A stretch of DNA of 11,063 nucleotides from Thioalkalivibrio sp. (lineage in GTDB: Bacteria > Pseudomonadota > Gammaproteobacteria > Ectothiorhodospirales > Ectothiorhodospiraceae), in contig SLNI01000124.1 of assembly GCA_007133115.1 (NCBI GenBank), positions 1 through 11,063 on the forward strand, read 5' to 3'. The translations under genes were made by a program, and so were the position numbers. Numbering within the stretch: position 1 is the stretch's first letter; every line of letters starts with the position of its first letter. This document shows positions 1 to 6,505 of this stretch, one piece after another. The notes under the pieces are model-generated. The model was given only the letters and a program-made list of their open reading frames with translations. It had not been told where the DNA came from and searched no databases.

Positions 1-1096
1 CGCGATCCTCATCCTCGCCATCAGGGTCATCGAGGTCCCATTCGACGGCGCGCAGGAGAGCTTCCCCCTCGGGCGGCATGGTCTCGGGCAGGTTTCGTCC
101 CGTTAGCACGCCCCAGACCCCGGTCCAGCAGCGGGCCAGAGAGAGCGGATGGTACCCCCCGCCCCCGAGCACCAGCAGGCGTGGGGTGCCATCCGGGTGT
201 CTTGGCGCTTCGATCATCACGCGCTCGACGATCTCGAGGAACAATTGGGTGGTCACATGGAACCGCCCGAGCGGATCCGGCCCCAGTATGTCGGTGCCGG
301 CCTGAAGCACGACGGCATCGGGCCGGAATGCCGCGAACGACGCAGACCACACGCGGTCGAACGCCAACCGGTACTCGGCATCATGGATCGCTCTCGGCAA
401 CGGCAGGTTCACAGCGTTGTTCAGCGGCCCGGTGTCCTCGATCCGTCCGCCTTCGAACGGGTAGGCGTAACCGGTATCCATGTGCAACGACAGCGTGAGC
501 ACTTCGGGATCCTGCCTGAAAGCGTGCTCGACACCGTCTCCGTGATGCGCGTCGATGTCGAGGTACAGTACGCGCAGACCCGCCTCGCGCAGCCGCAGAA
601 TGCCCAGCACCGGGTCATTGAAAAAGCAGAAGCCCCGCGCGCTGTCGGACCGGGCGTGGTGCATCCCTCCCGCCGGATTGAAGGCAACGTGACCCTGGAG
701 CACACGCTCGGCACCGAGAATACTGCCGTGCGTGGCCGTGGCCGGCGTGGTGAAAAATTCGGGGAACAGCGGATTCTCGAAATTGCCGATGTTATGGCGT
801 TGGCGGCGGGCATGGGTCACCCGGCCCTCGCGTTCGGAGTCCCGCATCGCGGCCACGTACTCCGGGGTGTGGAAAACCTCCAACTCTTCCGAGGTGGCCG
901 GTCGGGACTCGACCAACTGCTCCGCGGACAGCGCGCCATACGCATCGATCAGGTCCAGCGTAAGCGACACGCGCGGAATCCCCAGCGGGTGATTGCGCCC
1001 ATAGGAATGCCGGCGGTACCGACCCGAACCGATGAGGAGCGCCTTCCCGTTCGGGGCCACCGGTGCAGCCGTGGCCCCGGTGGCAGGCCCGTTCAC
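1..1096 (-). CDS. AcuC / histone-deacetylase family zinc amidohydrolase (3' end outside window)
   Basis: The minus frame is open from a GTG at 1096 to the left edge (365 codons), so the C-terminus is missing. Residues typical of arginase-fold deacetylases are all present: the charge-relay His pair in GGMHHARSD (H146, H147), the zinc-binding LDIDAHHGDG (D182, H184), the third zinc ligand in QAGTDILGPDPLG (D269), and the transition-state Tyr in GGGGYHPLSLARCW (Y315). The family removes acyl groups from lysine, polyamines or similar amides in the cytoplasm; AcuC acts on acetyl-CoA synthetase in Bacillus. The AcuC-like start (GRYRRHSYGRNHPLG) suggests a full N-terminus. The GTG overlaps the upstream oxygenase stop as GTGA, with only a weak ribosome-binding site, so translation is probably coupled. 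The last visible residues are strongly acidic (DDPDGEDED). The family is secure; the substrate is unknown. Confidence 0.93.
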   Translation of the reverse strand, partial: MNGPATGATAAPVAPNGKALLIGSGRYRRHSYGRNHPLGIPRVSLTLDLIDAYGALSAEQLVESRPATSEELEVFHTPEYVAAMRDSEREGRVTHARRQRHNIGNFENPLFPEFFTTPATATHGSILGAERVLQGHVAFNPAGGMHHARSDSARGFCFFNDPVLGILRLREAGLRVLYLDIDAHHGDGVEHAFRQDPEVLTLSLHMDTGYAYPFEGGRIEDTGPLNNAVNLPLPRAIHDAEYRLAFDRVWSASFAAFRPDAVVLQAGTDILGPDPLGRFHVTTQLFLEIVERVMIEAPRHPDGTPRLLVLGGGGYHPLSLARCWTGVWGVLTGRNLPETMPPEGEALLRAVEWDLDDPDGEDEDR

Positions 1097-1692
1097 GGTG
1101 CAGGCCCGAAATTCATGGCCAGGGAGAGACGCACGTCGCGCCCGGCGTGGGTCTCGACTTCGTGCGGCACATCGGGCGGGAAAAACACCAGCAACCCCGG
1201 TCGCGGCCGCACGCGAATCGTTCCCACCCGGGTGTGCAGAAGCAGTGCGCCGGAGCCCGCGGGTGCGGTCACGTAGTACACCGCCGACAGGATTTCGTCA
1301 TCGTCGTCATGGGTGTGCACACCGGTACATTGTCCGTGCGCCATTTCGTTGAACCAGAAACCGCAGCGAAGCGCCGGCTCGCGACAGATCCGGCGGGCGA
1401 ATCCCGCGGCCCACTCCAGAACGGATTCCACTTCAGGCATTGCGGCACGCTCGGGATAGACATTCTCGAACCGCCCCTGAAAATAATGGCTCCGGCGGGT
1501 TCCGGCATCGTCCCGCAGCACTTGAAACCTGCGGTACATGCGTTCGTTCCATTGCCCGGCGCCATCCCAGGAAACCGTGTGTACCGGGATGCTCGAACTG
1601 AGGGTCCGCAGATCAGCGAACGGCTGGCGCGTTTCCCCGGATCCCGATGCGACGGGATCCGGCGTGCTGGTGGACGGGCAGTTCATCTCCAT
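1093..1692 (-). CDS. putative 2-oxoglutarate/Fe(II)-dependent oxygenase (double-stranded beta-helix fold)
   Basis: This 199-residue protein resembles the small putative 2OG-Fe(II) oxygenase family (the 2OG-FeII_Oxy_5 type). Family-like landmarks are VHTHDDDDEILSAVYYV at residues 125-141, which offers a metal-binding His-x-Asp (H128, D130; H126 is an alternative), the strand PRPGLLVFFPPDVPHEV with the distal His H177, and a late Arg (R188) in DVRLSLAMNF, the usual place for the 2-oxoglutarate carboxylate contact. Such proteins hydroxylate proteins or small molecules; the substrate here cannot be read. About 35 residues before the domain are low in complexity and contain a palindrome (1637-1662). 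Met1 and Met3 are both possible starts and neither has a strong ribosome-binding site. The stop overlaps the start of the deacetylase gene by 4 bp, so the two products are probably made together. Confidence 0.72.
   Translation of the reverse strand: MEMNCPSTSTPDPVASGSGETRQPFADLRTLSSSIPVHTVSWDGAGQWNERMYRRFQVLRDDAGTRRSHYFQGRFENVYPERAAMPEVESVLEWAAGFARRICREPALRCGFWFNEMAHGQCTGVHTHDDDDEILSAVYYVTAPAGSGALLLHTRVGTIRVRPRPGLLVFFPPDVPHEVETHAGRDVRLSLAMNFGPAP
1637..1662. repeat. perfect 10-bp inverted repeat with 6-nt loop inside the oxygenase gene
   Basis: CCGGATCCCG, then ATGCGA, then CGGGATCCGG. The arms are exactly complementary. It lies at about codons 11-19 of the oxygenase gene, before the conserved domain, and is not followed by a T-run on either strand. 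In mRNA it would form a strong hairpin near the start codon. It could be a REP-like element, a structure affecting translation, or a chance product of Pro/Gly/Ser codons. Confidence 0.8.
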
Positions 1693-1782
1693 CCACTCAC
1701 GAGGGGGCAGAAGCCGTTTTGTGGGTTATCCGGGTTCATGTCCAACGGTAGGTAGCCCTGCCATGGCCTGGGGGTTGGCAGC

Positions 1783-1826
1783 CACAAAGACGATCCCGCG
1801 TACTGAACCTTCCAGGCCCTGGGATC
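1783..1826 (-). terminator. possible weak terminator after the outer-membrane barrel gene
   Basis: On the minus strand GATCCC (1826-1821, overlapping the stop codon) can pair with GGGATC (1797-1792) across a 23-nt loop that contains a further small inverted repeat. It is followed by GTCTTTGT. The stem is short and the T-run broken, so this is a weak candidate. The rest of the gap to the oxygenase start shows only a possible short upstream frame. Confidence 0.3.
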
Positions 1827-2817
1827 AGAAAAACAGTTCGAGCGCGGCCCCCACGGCCCAACTCTCGCGCCGCGCCGGATCCTCTTCGTCACGCGGCCAG
1901 AAATGCCCCACGATGAGCTCGCCGAACAGCCAGTCCTTGTACACGGGCTGGCGATACCGGGCGCGAATGCCGTACTCGGCGACGCCGACGCTGGAACCGG
2001 TTTCTCCTTCCGTCGGCAGATCGATGAACAGCTCCCGCTGCCGGCCAAGGGCATGAATAACCTCGGGTCTCACGCGCCACTCGACGCCATTGCTTTCGGT
2101 GCTGTAGGTGAATGAATTGCGCCAATGCAACGCGGTCCGGTCGGTAAACAGCTGGCGGTAGTTCAGGCCGGTGGTCGTTCCGACGCCGTCATTGACGGCG
2201 GCAAAGAGAGTTTGGCTGAAATCGAAAGCGGTCGCTTCGGTCGGAGAAAACGTTCGGCTGAAACGCGCCTGGGCAAACAGCTTGTACCCGCTGCGCACGC
2301 CTAACCTGAAGCTCAGGTTTTCCCGCAGGAGAAAGCCCAGGCCGACGAAGAACGTCGCGCTCTCGGACTGGCTATCCGAGCGCACCAGCTGATTCCGGTC
2401 GAAGTCCTCCTGGCCGCTGACCAGGTTCGACTCGTCCTCACGGCCAATGATGATCGACGCGCGTTCGCTGACATTGGGCATGTCGACCCGAAGCCGATAC
2501 CGAAGCGTGGTATCGAGACCATCGTCCTGCCGCTCCAGGATCCGGAAAAAAACCCGGCCACTGACGCGCCCCCCGGATTCGTCGAACGGCTTGTCCCCGA
2601 ACCAGCTGTCGACGCCGCTCACCAGCCAGTGAGACAGGTCGTAGACACCCGTTCGGGTATCCTCGAGCCACTCGATTTCGGGCGTCGCGGGTTCCACACG
2701 GGTCTGCTCGTCACCGGAATCAGCCGATGGCGAATGCTCGGGCGCCGCAGTGTCACTCGACCATACAGGGGCGGACAGGAGACCAGAGAGGAGAAGCCAC
2801 CACGCGAGACGCATCAT
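1825..2817 (-). CDS. outer-membrane beta-barrel protein of unknown function
   Basis: This 330-residue protein starts with a clear Sec signal peptide (MMRLAWWLLLSGLLSAPVWS, cleavage near residue 20), followed by an acidic Ser/Pro/Glu-rich linker to about residue 47. The rest alternates polar and aromatic/hydrophobic residues in strand-like stretches (for example SGRVFFRILERQ, TTLRYRLRVDM, NLSFRLGVRSGYKLFAQARF, GIRARYRQPVYKDWLFGELIVGHF). It ends in ELFF, a terminal Phe as expected for BAM-dependent barrels. I do not recognise a named family, and no periplasmic or enzymatic domain is visible. The start lacks an obvious Shine-Dalgarno; the signal peptide fixes it to one of the two adjacent Met codons. 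Possible terminators on both sides suggest its own transcript. Outer-membrane location is well supported; function is unknown. Confidence 0.82.
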   Translation of the reverse strand: MMRLAWWLLLSGLLSAPVWSSDTAAPEHSPSADSGDEQTRVEPATPEIEWLEDTRTGVYDLSHWLVSGVDSWFGDKPFDESGGRVSGRVFFRILERQDDGLDTTLRYRLRVDMPNVSERASIIIGREDESNLVSGQEDFDRNQLVRSDSQSESATFFVGLGFLLRENLSFRLGVRSGYKLFAQARFSRTFSPTEATAFDFSQTLFAAVNDGVGTTTGLNYRQLFTDRTALHWRNSFTYSTESNGVEWRVRPEVIHALGRQRELFIDLPTEGETGSSVGVAEYGIRARYRQPVYKDWLFGELIVGHFWPRDEEDPARRESWAVGAALELFF

Positions 2818-2879
2818 GGTGCAAAAGATATCATGCGCGCTCTGGCGGCCAATAGCCTCCGCGGACCCTCGAACGCAAA

Positions 2880-2921
2880 TAAATCAGGAGTGCGTTGCGC
2901 CCGCGCGCGCCCGATCACTCC
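2880..2921 (-). terminator. candidate terminator after the exported unknown gene
   Basis: Just past the TAG at 2931-2933, the minus strand reads GGAGTG (2921-2916), a 23-nt GC-rich segment with internal GCGC self-complementarity, then CACTCC (2892-2887) followed by TGATTTATTT. A 6-bp stem with a T-rich 3' flank fits a modest rho-independent terminator. It would separate the PilZ/unknown pair from the barrel gene. Confidence 0.4.
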
Positions 2922-2930
2922 CTTTTTCTG

Positions 2931-3905
2931 CTAGAGCACCCGCAGCACGGTCACCCGCGCGGGACGCCCCTGCAGGCGGGCGTTCAGCCACTGCCCTATC
3001 GCGATCCAATCCACGGACTCGCGCGCCAGGGTCGGCAGCGCCGCCCGAAGATAGTCGCCGCGATCGTTGACTCTCAACCGGTGCTGCGGGCTACCCGGCT
3101 CGGGCACGATGCCCAGCTGCCCCCATTGGATGTCACGAACCGGCAGGGCCCCCTGAAGCATGGACACCAGGCTGCGCAACTCCATCGTCAATCGCTGACA
3201 GAGGAGGGCCTTGGATGCACGCTCAGAAAGGTCACCGAATTCACAGCGCACGCCGTCGGCGGATTCCCAGGCGGGCAGCCGGCCCTGTGCCAGCGACCAG
3301 GAACCCCCATCGGCGCGCCCGGCCATCACCGCCACCGATTCGGGTGCCGTCTCGCCGGGTACCGCGCAGGCATGGCGGCGGCAAAACGCCTCGACGAGAT
3401 TCTGCTCGAGCGACCATTGCGTTTCCACGCGTGGCCACGCCAGCCATGTCGGCGCTCCGTCGATCCGCAACCGAAGAGGTCCGTGGGCGTCCCGATGCAC
3501 CTCGACCTCGCGCGCGGAATACAGCGCTGCCTGCGCCATCTGCAGATCGTGCAGAAAAGCGCTTGCGGCCGCCCGCCACCGCTGCACTTTTTGTTGACTC
3601 GCCGGATTCCGGGGGCGCTCGACCCGGGCACGCTCCAGCTCCCTCTGGTGTTCCACGATCAGCGCATCCAGCACCAGCACGGCGAAATCGAACCGGGCTT
3701 CAGCGGGCCCCTCGTTCAACCCCGGGACGAGCATCTCGAGCGGTGACGGCTGGTCGTGCAGGAGACGCGGGGCGGAAGCGGCCGTGCCCGTCACGAGCAC
3801 CGAGGCCAAAAGCACCCAAAGAGACCATGCGACCCCCACCTCAATGCTCCCCAACCAGCCCGGCGCAGCACGCCGCCGATGCGGCTGAGCAGGGGTTTCA
3901 TGCAT
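2931..3905 (-). CDS. exported protein of unknown function, downstream of PilZ
   Basis: From the ATG at 3905 this encodes 324 residues. A hydrophobic segment (VGVAWSLWVLLASVLVTGTAASA, about residues 23-45) ends in an AxA-type signal cleavage site, so the product is probably periplasmic, or held by an uncleaved anchor. The rest is soluble: a helical region rich in Glu, Arg and Gln (about 66-135) and four Cys (175, 180, 221, 236) that could form two disulfides. I recognise no family. The start is uncertain. The ATG at 3905 overlaps the PilZ stop by 8 bp and gives an Arg-rich n-region. A GTG at 3839 has a much better ribosome-binding site (GGGGAG, 7-nt spacing) but would leave no positive charge before the hydrophobic core. 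The overlap suggests co-expression with the PilZ protein. Confidence 0.72.
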   Translation of the reverse strand: MHETPAQPHRRRAAPGWLGSIEVGVAWSLWVLLASVLVTGTAASAPRLLHDQPSPLEMLVPGLNEGPAEARFDFAVLVLDALIVEHQRELERARVERPRNPASQQKVQRWRAAASAFLHDLQMAQAALYSAREVEVHRDAHGPLRLRIDGAPTWLAWPRVETQWSLEQNLVEAFCRRHACAVPGETAPESVAVMAGRADGGSWSLAQGRLPAWESADGVRCEFGDLSERASKALLCQRLTMELRSLVSMLQGALPVRDIQWGQLGIVPEPGSPQHRLRVNDRGDYLRAALPTLARESVDWIAIGQWLNARLQGRPARVTVLRVL

Positions 3906-4293
3906 CCCGACCGTCACACGAACCCTGCAAACGGTCGACCCATTCCTGCAGGGCCTCCTTCTGCCCAGCATTCTCAAAGACGAGCCGCACGCCCAGTTGA
4001 TAGTGTTCCCGAGATAATCGACGCACGTGGAGGGGTACGCCGCGCAGGGCGAGCACCTCGGAAGGATCGTCTTCCCGGAGGTAAATCCGTGCTCTCAAGT
4101 GCGGGGCGTTGGGGTCGAGGAGTCCCCCCATCTGGGTCAGGCCCAGCATCTCGAGCACCTCGGCGCCCAACTGCACGCCGACGCCGTTCATCGAGACGTC
4201 GGTTGCATGACCCAGAAGCTGCTCGCCCCCGGCTCCCTCCAGTTCCAGTTTCGCATCGCAAAAAAAGCGACGGGTTGCCCGACGCTCCTTCAT
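3898..4293 (-). CDS. single-domain PilZ protein (c-di-GMP receptor)
   Basis: From the ATG at 4293 this gives 131 residues, the usual size for a stand-alone PilZ protein. Both c-di-GMP-binding signatures are intact: the N-terminal RxxxR (in KERRATRRFF, residues 2-11) and DxSxxG (DVSMNG, residues 32-37). It should therefore bind cyclic di-GMP in the cytoplasm and pass the signal to a partner. The frame is open further upstream (a Met at 4341 and beyond), but those codons run into the preceding gene and lie outside the domain. The chosen start lies 34 bp after that gene's stop, with GGTGGG 8 nt upstream. It is followed with 8-bp overlap by an exported unknown, a reasonable candidate for a functional partner. 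The domain is secure; the controlled process is not evident. Confidence 0.88.
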   Translation of the reverse strand: MKERRATRRFFCDAKLELEGAGGEQLLGHATDVSMNGVGVQLGAEVLEMLGLTQMGGLLDPNAPHLRARIYLREDDPSEVLALRGVPLHVRRLSREHYQLGVRLVFENAGQKEALQEWVDRLQGSCDGRDA

Positions 4294-4327
4294 GCTCGCG
4301 ACCCACCGAACGCTGAAATCCCTGGAT

Positions 4328-5485
4328 TCAACGGGAGGCATCCAGCCCGACACGGACCATGGCTGTCTCGGACATGGCCCGTATCGCCGACTCCAGGTCC
4401 ATCTCGTCCGGGTTTTCCGGGCTCTGCTGCTCCAGGACACGCAGCAGGTCCGGCTGCTCCAGAATCGTCTGGCGACCGTCCCGGTCCTGAACGTAAGCCG
4501 CCCAGGGCACGAAATGGGTCATGGGAAAAGCTTCGCCCGGCTGCGGAGAGATATCGATGTTCAATCCGGAGATGTGCAGCAGACGCTTGCCACGGAAGCC
4601 CGGAGCCTGCGCGGCCGTGCGGAACGCGCGATCGAATTCGACCTGGGTGTTGATCTGTGCGGCCGTCAGCAGCGGATGCGGCGCGGTGATGACCCAGGGC
4701 ATGGCGCTGACCAGCCCCAACTCCTGGTGATCGCGGCCCTCCGGTGTCTCGTCGAGGTCACGGCGGAAGAAAAACATTTTCGGGGTCAGACGCGTCCCGA
4801 TGGGAATACGCTGACCCTCCTCCAGCTGGAACTCCATGAGTTGCCGGCGGAGACTGGCCGACGCAGGAAAGCTCTTCGACGTGCTGTAGGCATGCCGCGG
4901 CGTGAACTCGCCGTCGGCATCCCGTTCCACCAGCCGGGGCAGATTCAGGAACAGTCCCTCGGTGCGGTTGCCTCGAAGCAGCCCGTTGTCGATACAGACG
5001 CACAGCGCCCCCTCGCAGCGCTCCAGAACCACGTTGTTCTGGGCAAAGGCGTACTCCTGCTCGTAGCGGCGGATCACCACCGCGAGCTTGCCGCAACTGG
5101 ACGTGTGCTCGGCGTTTTCGGCATGAATGCGCCGATAGGTTCCGAAGCGACCGCTCTCGGGATCGTATCCCACGTGACTTGCCTGGATGATGACCAGATC
5201 CTGCCCATGCTCCGCGAAGGGCCCATGGCGCTGCGTGGCCACGATGGCCCCGCCCCGACCGTGATTGAACGGAAATGTGCCGAAGTGCTTCGAAATCAGA
5301 ATGCTCGGGAAACCCTGACTCTCGTCCGAACAGAAGGCGCGGGAAGGCAGCATCTTGCCCGGTTCAAAGCCGAGTGAACGGCAGTAGTTGTACAGGCGCG
5401 GAACGAAGTCGTTGTAGCGCAGCATCGCACCTTCGATACGAAAGCCGCGCAGCAACTCCTCGATGTTACTTGCTGACGAAAACAT
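4328..5485 (-). CDS. putative LCIB/LCIC-type beta-carbonic anhydrase-like protein
   Basis: This 385-residue cytoplasmic protein has no signal peptide or membrane segment. Residues about 15-155 resemble the LCIB/LCIC group, beta-carbonic anhydrase relatives first known from the algal CO2-concentrating mechanism and also found in bacteria. The pattern seen is RAFCSDES (C52, D54), then KHFGTFPFNHGRGGA, then QASHVGYD (H104), then TSSCGKL (C131). This supplies the Cys/His/Cys zinc set plus the Asp after the first Cys found in beta-type enzymes. If active, it would interconvert CO2 and bicarbonate. About 230 further residues have no recognised motif. It is preceded by a likely terminator and 178 bp of noncoding DNA, so it may have its own promoter; the PilZ gene follows after 34 bp. 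The open frame is certain. The family call rests on remembered motif spacing and is moderate. Confidence 0.6.
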   Translation of the reverse strand: MFSSASNIEELLRGFRIEGAMLRYNDFVPRLYNYCRSLGFEPGKMLPSRAFCSDESQGFPSILISKHFGTFPFNHGRGGAIVATQRHGPFAEHGQDLVIIQASHVGYDPESGRFGTYRRIHAENAEHTSSCGKLAVVIRRYEQEYAFAQNNVVLERCEGALCVCIDNGLLRGNRTEGLFLNLPRLVERDADGEFTPRHAYSTSKSFPASASLRRQLMEFQLEEGQRIPIGTRLTPKMFFFRRDLDETPEGRDHQELGLVSAMPWVITAPHPLLTAAQINTQVEFDRAFRTAAQAPGFRGKRLLHISGLNIDISPQPGEAFPMTHFVPWAAYVQDRDGRQTILEQPDLLRVLEQQSPENPDEMDLESAIRAMSETAMVRVGLDASR

Positions 5486-5592
5486 GTGCGGATGGCCTTG
5501 GAGACCGGCCCCATGGCGCGGCGGATGCCACGAGATGTCACGAACCGGAGGGAGGGGCGTACGCCGAGAATGTTAGCGCCAGTCGCCTCGGG

Positions 5593-5638
5593 AAAAAAGC
5601 GCCCGCCGGAGAAACCGCTGCAACGCGGCCGTTCCGGC
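5593..5638 (-). terminator. candidate rho-independent terminator after the ERCC4 nuclease gene
   Basis: On the minus strand GCCGGA (5638-5633) pairs with TCCGGC (5610-5605). An inner CCGC/GCGG stem encloses a 6-nt loop. After GGGCGC comes a run of six T (5598-5593). The T-run sits six bases from the stem base, which makes it imperfect, but it lies shortly past the nuclease stop. The remainder of 5486-5592 shows nothing clear. Confidence 0.45.
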
Positions 5639-5663
5639 ACACACCACCCGCCCGGAACAACGC

Positions 5664-6302
5664 TCAGCGACCATGGTCCAGCACGTCCACGATGCGTTCC
5701 GCGCGCGCGGTGTCCATGCCCTCGACAGCGGCCAGACCCGCGGCATCGGCCGCGAGCGCGGCGCGCGCACTACCGAACGTGCGCAGCAACGCCTCGGCCC
5801 GATCGGAGTCCACCCCCGGCAGGCCACCCAGAAGGTAGAGTTGCGCGTCGCGCCGGATGGTGGGCTTCCCCGGACGCTCGGTGGCCCTTGCCCCCTCCGC
5901 TGCGGCGAGTCCGAGCAGATAGACCAGCATGCCGCTGTTCTCGGCATCGGGGCTTGGCAGTATGGAAACGCCGTAGCCCACCACCATCGCCGCCAGAGCC
6001 CGGTGGATATCCAATGCCTGCTGATGAAACCGTGCGGTGTAGAGATCCCCTTCCACAATGTAGACCACATGCTCATGCTGACTTTTCAGCTTCGCGACCT
6101 TGTCCCAGAGGCTGCGGTCGACCACGCTCAGGATCAGGTCCGTGGCGGATTTCCGCTCGACGATCACGTCCCCCGGCAGCAGGTAGTCCCCGAGGTCCAT
6201 CTCGACGTACTCGAGGGTGACCCCCGTCAGTCCTTCCAGTCGGCTGATGATTCGCCCTTTCTCACGGGTATCGACACGGATGTGCAGCTCAGGTACGTTC
6301 AT
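5664..6302 (-). CDS. ERCC4 (XPF/Mus81-type) nuclease with C-terminal helix-hairpin-helix
   Basis: From the ATG at 6302 this encodes 212 residues. The start has GGAG five bases upstream; the frame opens 75 bp earlier, but those codons look noncoding. Residues about 6-135 form an ERCC4-like nuclease domain: VDTREKGR (D11, R13, E14), then G38-D39, then VERKSATDL (E49, R50, K51, D55). This matches the XPF/Mus81/Hef active-site signature GDxnERKx3D, so metal-dependent cutting is expected. Residues about 155-210 (LLGGLPGVDSDRAEALLRTF, then GLAAVEGMDTARAERIVDVL) form a double helix-hairpin-helix DNA-binding unit. Eukaryotic and archaeal relatives cut branched or flap DNA during repair and fork restart. 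There is no helicase domain, so it resembles a minimal Hef/XPF nuclease. It is the first minus-strand gene and is probably followed by a terminator. Confidence 0.88.
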   Translation of the reverse strand: MNVPELHIRVDTREKGRIISRLEGLTGVTLEYVEMDLGDYLLPGDVIVERKSATDLILSVVDRSLWDKVAKLKSQHEHVVYIVEGDLYTARFHQQALDIHRALAAMVVGYGVSILPSPDAENSGMLVYLLGLAAAEGARATERPGKPTIRRDAQLYLLGGLPGVDSDRAEALLRTFGSARAALAADAAGLAAVEGMDTARAERIVDVLDHGR

Positions 6303-6505
6303 CGGGGCTCCAGGCAGAGAATGTGTACTCGAAAGGGTACGCAGGACCCCACGGAAACCACCAATGCATGCGCGCATTGAGGGGAAAGTATCCGAGTGGC
6401 GTCTGGGAACATCGGATCAGTACCCGGAACAGCACCGTGGATGCTTGAAACCGGATGTCCACAGCCGGTACCTTTGGCCCAATGTTCTGGCACGAGGCAA
6501 CGCAC
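6303..6505. other. divergent intergenic region
   Basis: This 203-bp gap lies between the nuclease (minus) and the small exported gene (plus), so promoters for both are expected here. I find no convincing -35/-10 pair, operator or RNA gene. Reading frames cross it on both strands but show no family features. An apparent TGGCAC at 6488-6493 is not spaced correctly for a sigma-54 promoter. Confidence 0.5.

Noticed and set aside
149..1276. A 375-codon plus-strand open frame
   Set aside because: It lies antisense to the deacetylase and oxygenase genes, whose catalytic motifs are intact. Its translation is Arg/His/Gln-rich without domains, as expected for an antisense shadow in GC-rich DNA.
3337..3349. 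Copy of GATTCGGGTGCCG, also found at 6817-6829 in the hairpin
   Set aside because: Only one arm is shared, one copy is inside coding sequence, and there is no further similarity; most likely chance in GC-rich DNA.
2895..4000. Long plus-strand frames (2895-3746, 3215-4000)
   Set aside because: Antisense to the exported unknown and Arg/Pro-rich without features. The minus frame has a signal peptide and fits the overlap with PilZ, so it was preferred even though its family is unknown.
5159..5171. GGGAT-CGT-ATCCC inverted repeat inside the LCIB-like gene
   Set aside because: A 5-bp stem in coding sequence is expected by chance, and it was not counted as a further copy of the GATCCC palindrome.
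4292..5377. A 361-codon plus-strand open frame
   Set aside because: Antisense to the LCIB-like gene; composition lacks hydrophobic core patterns or motifs, and the minus-strand reading is far more protein-like.
6488..6503. Sigma-54-like TGGCACGAGGCAACGC before the small exported gene
   Set aside because: The GC element is two bases too far from the GG element and the TTGC part is not matched.
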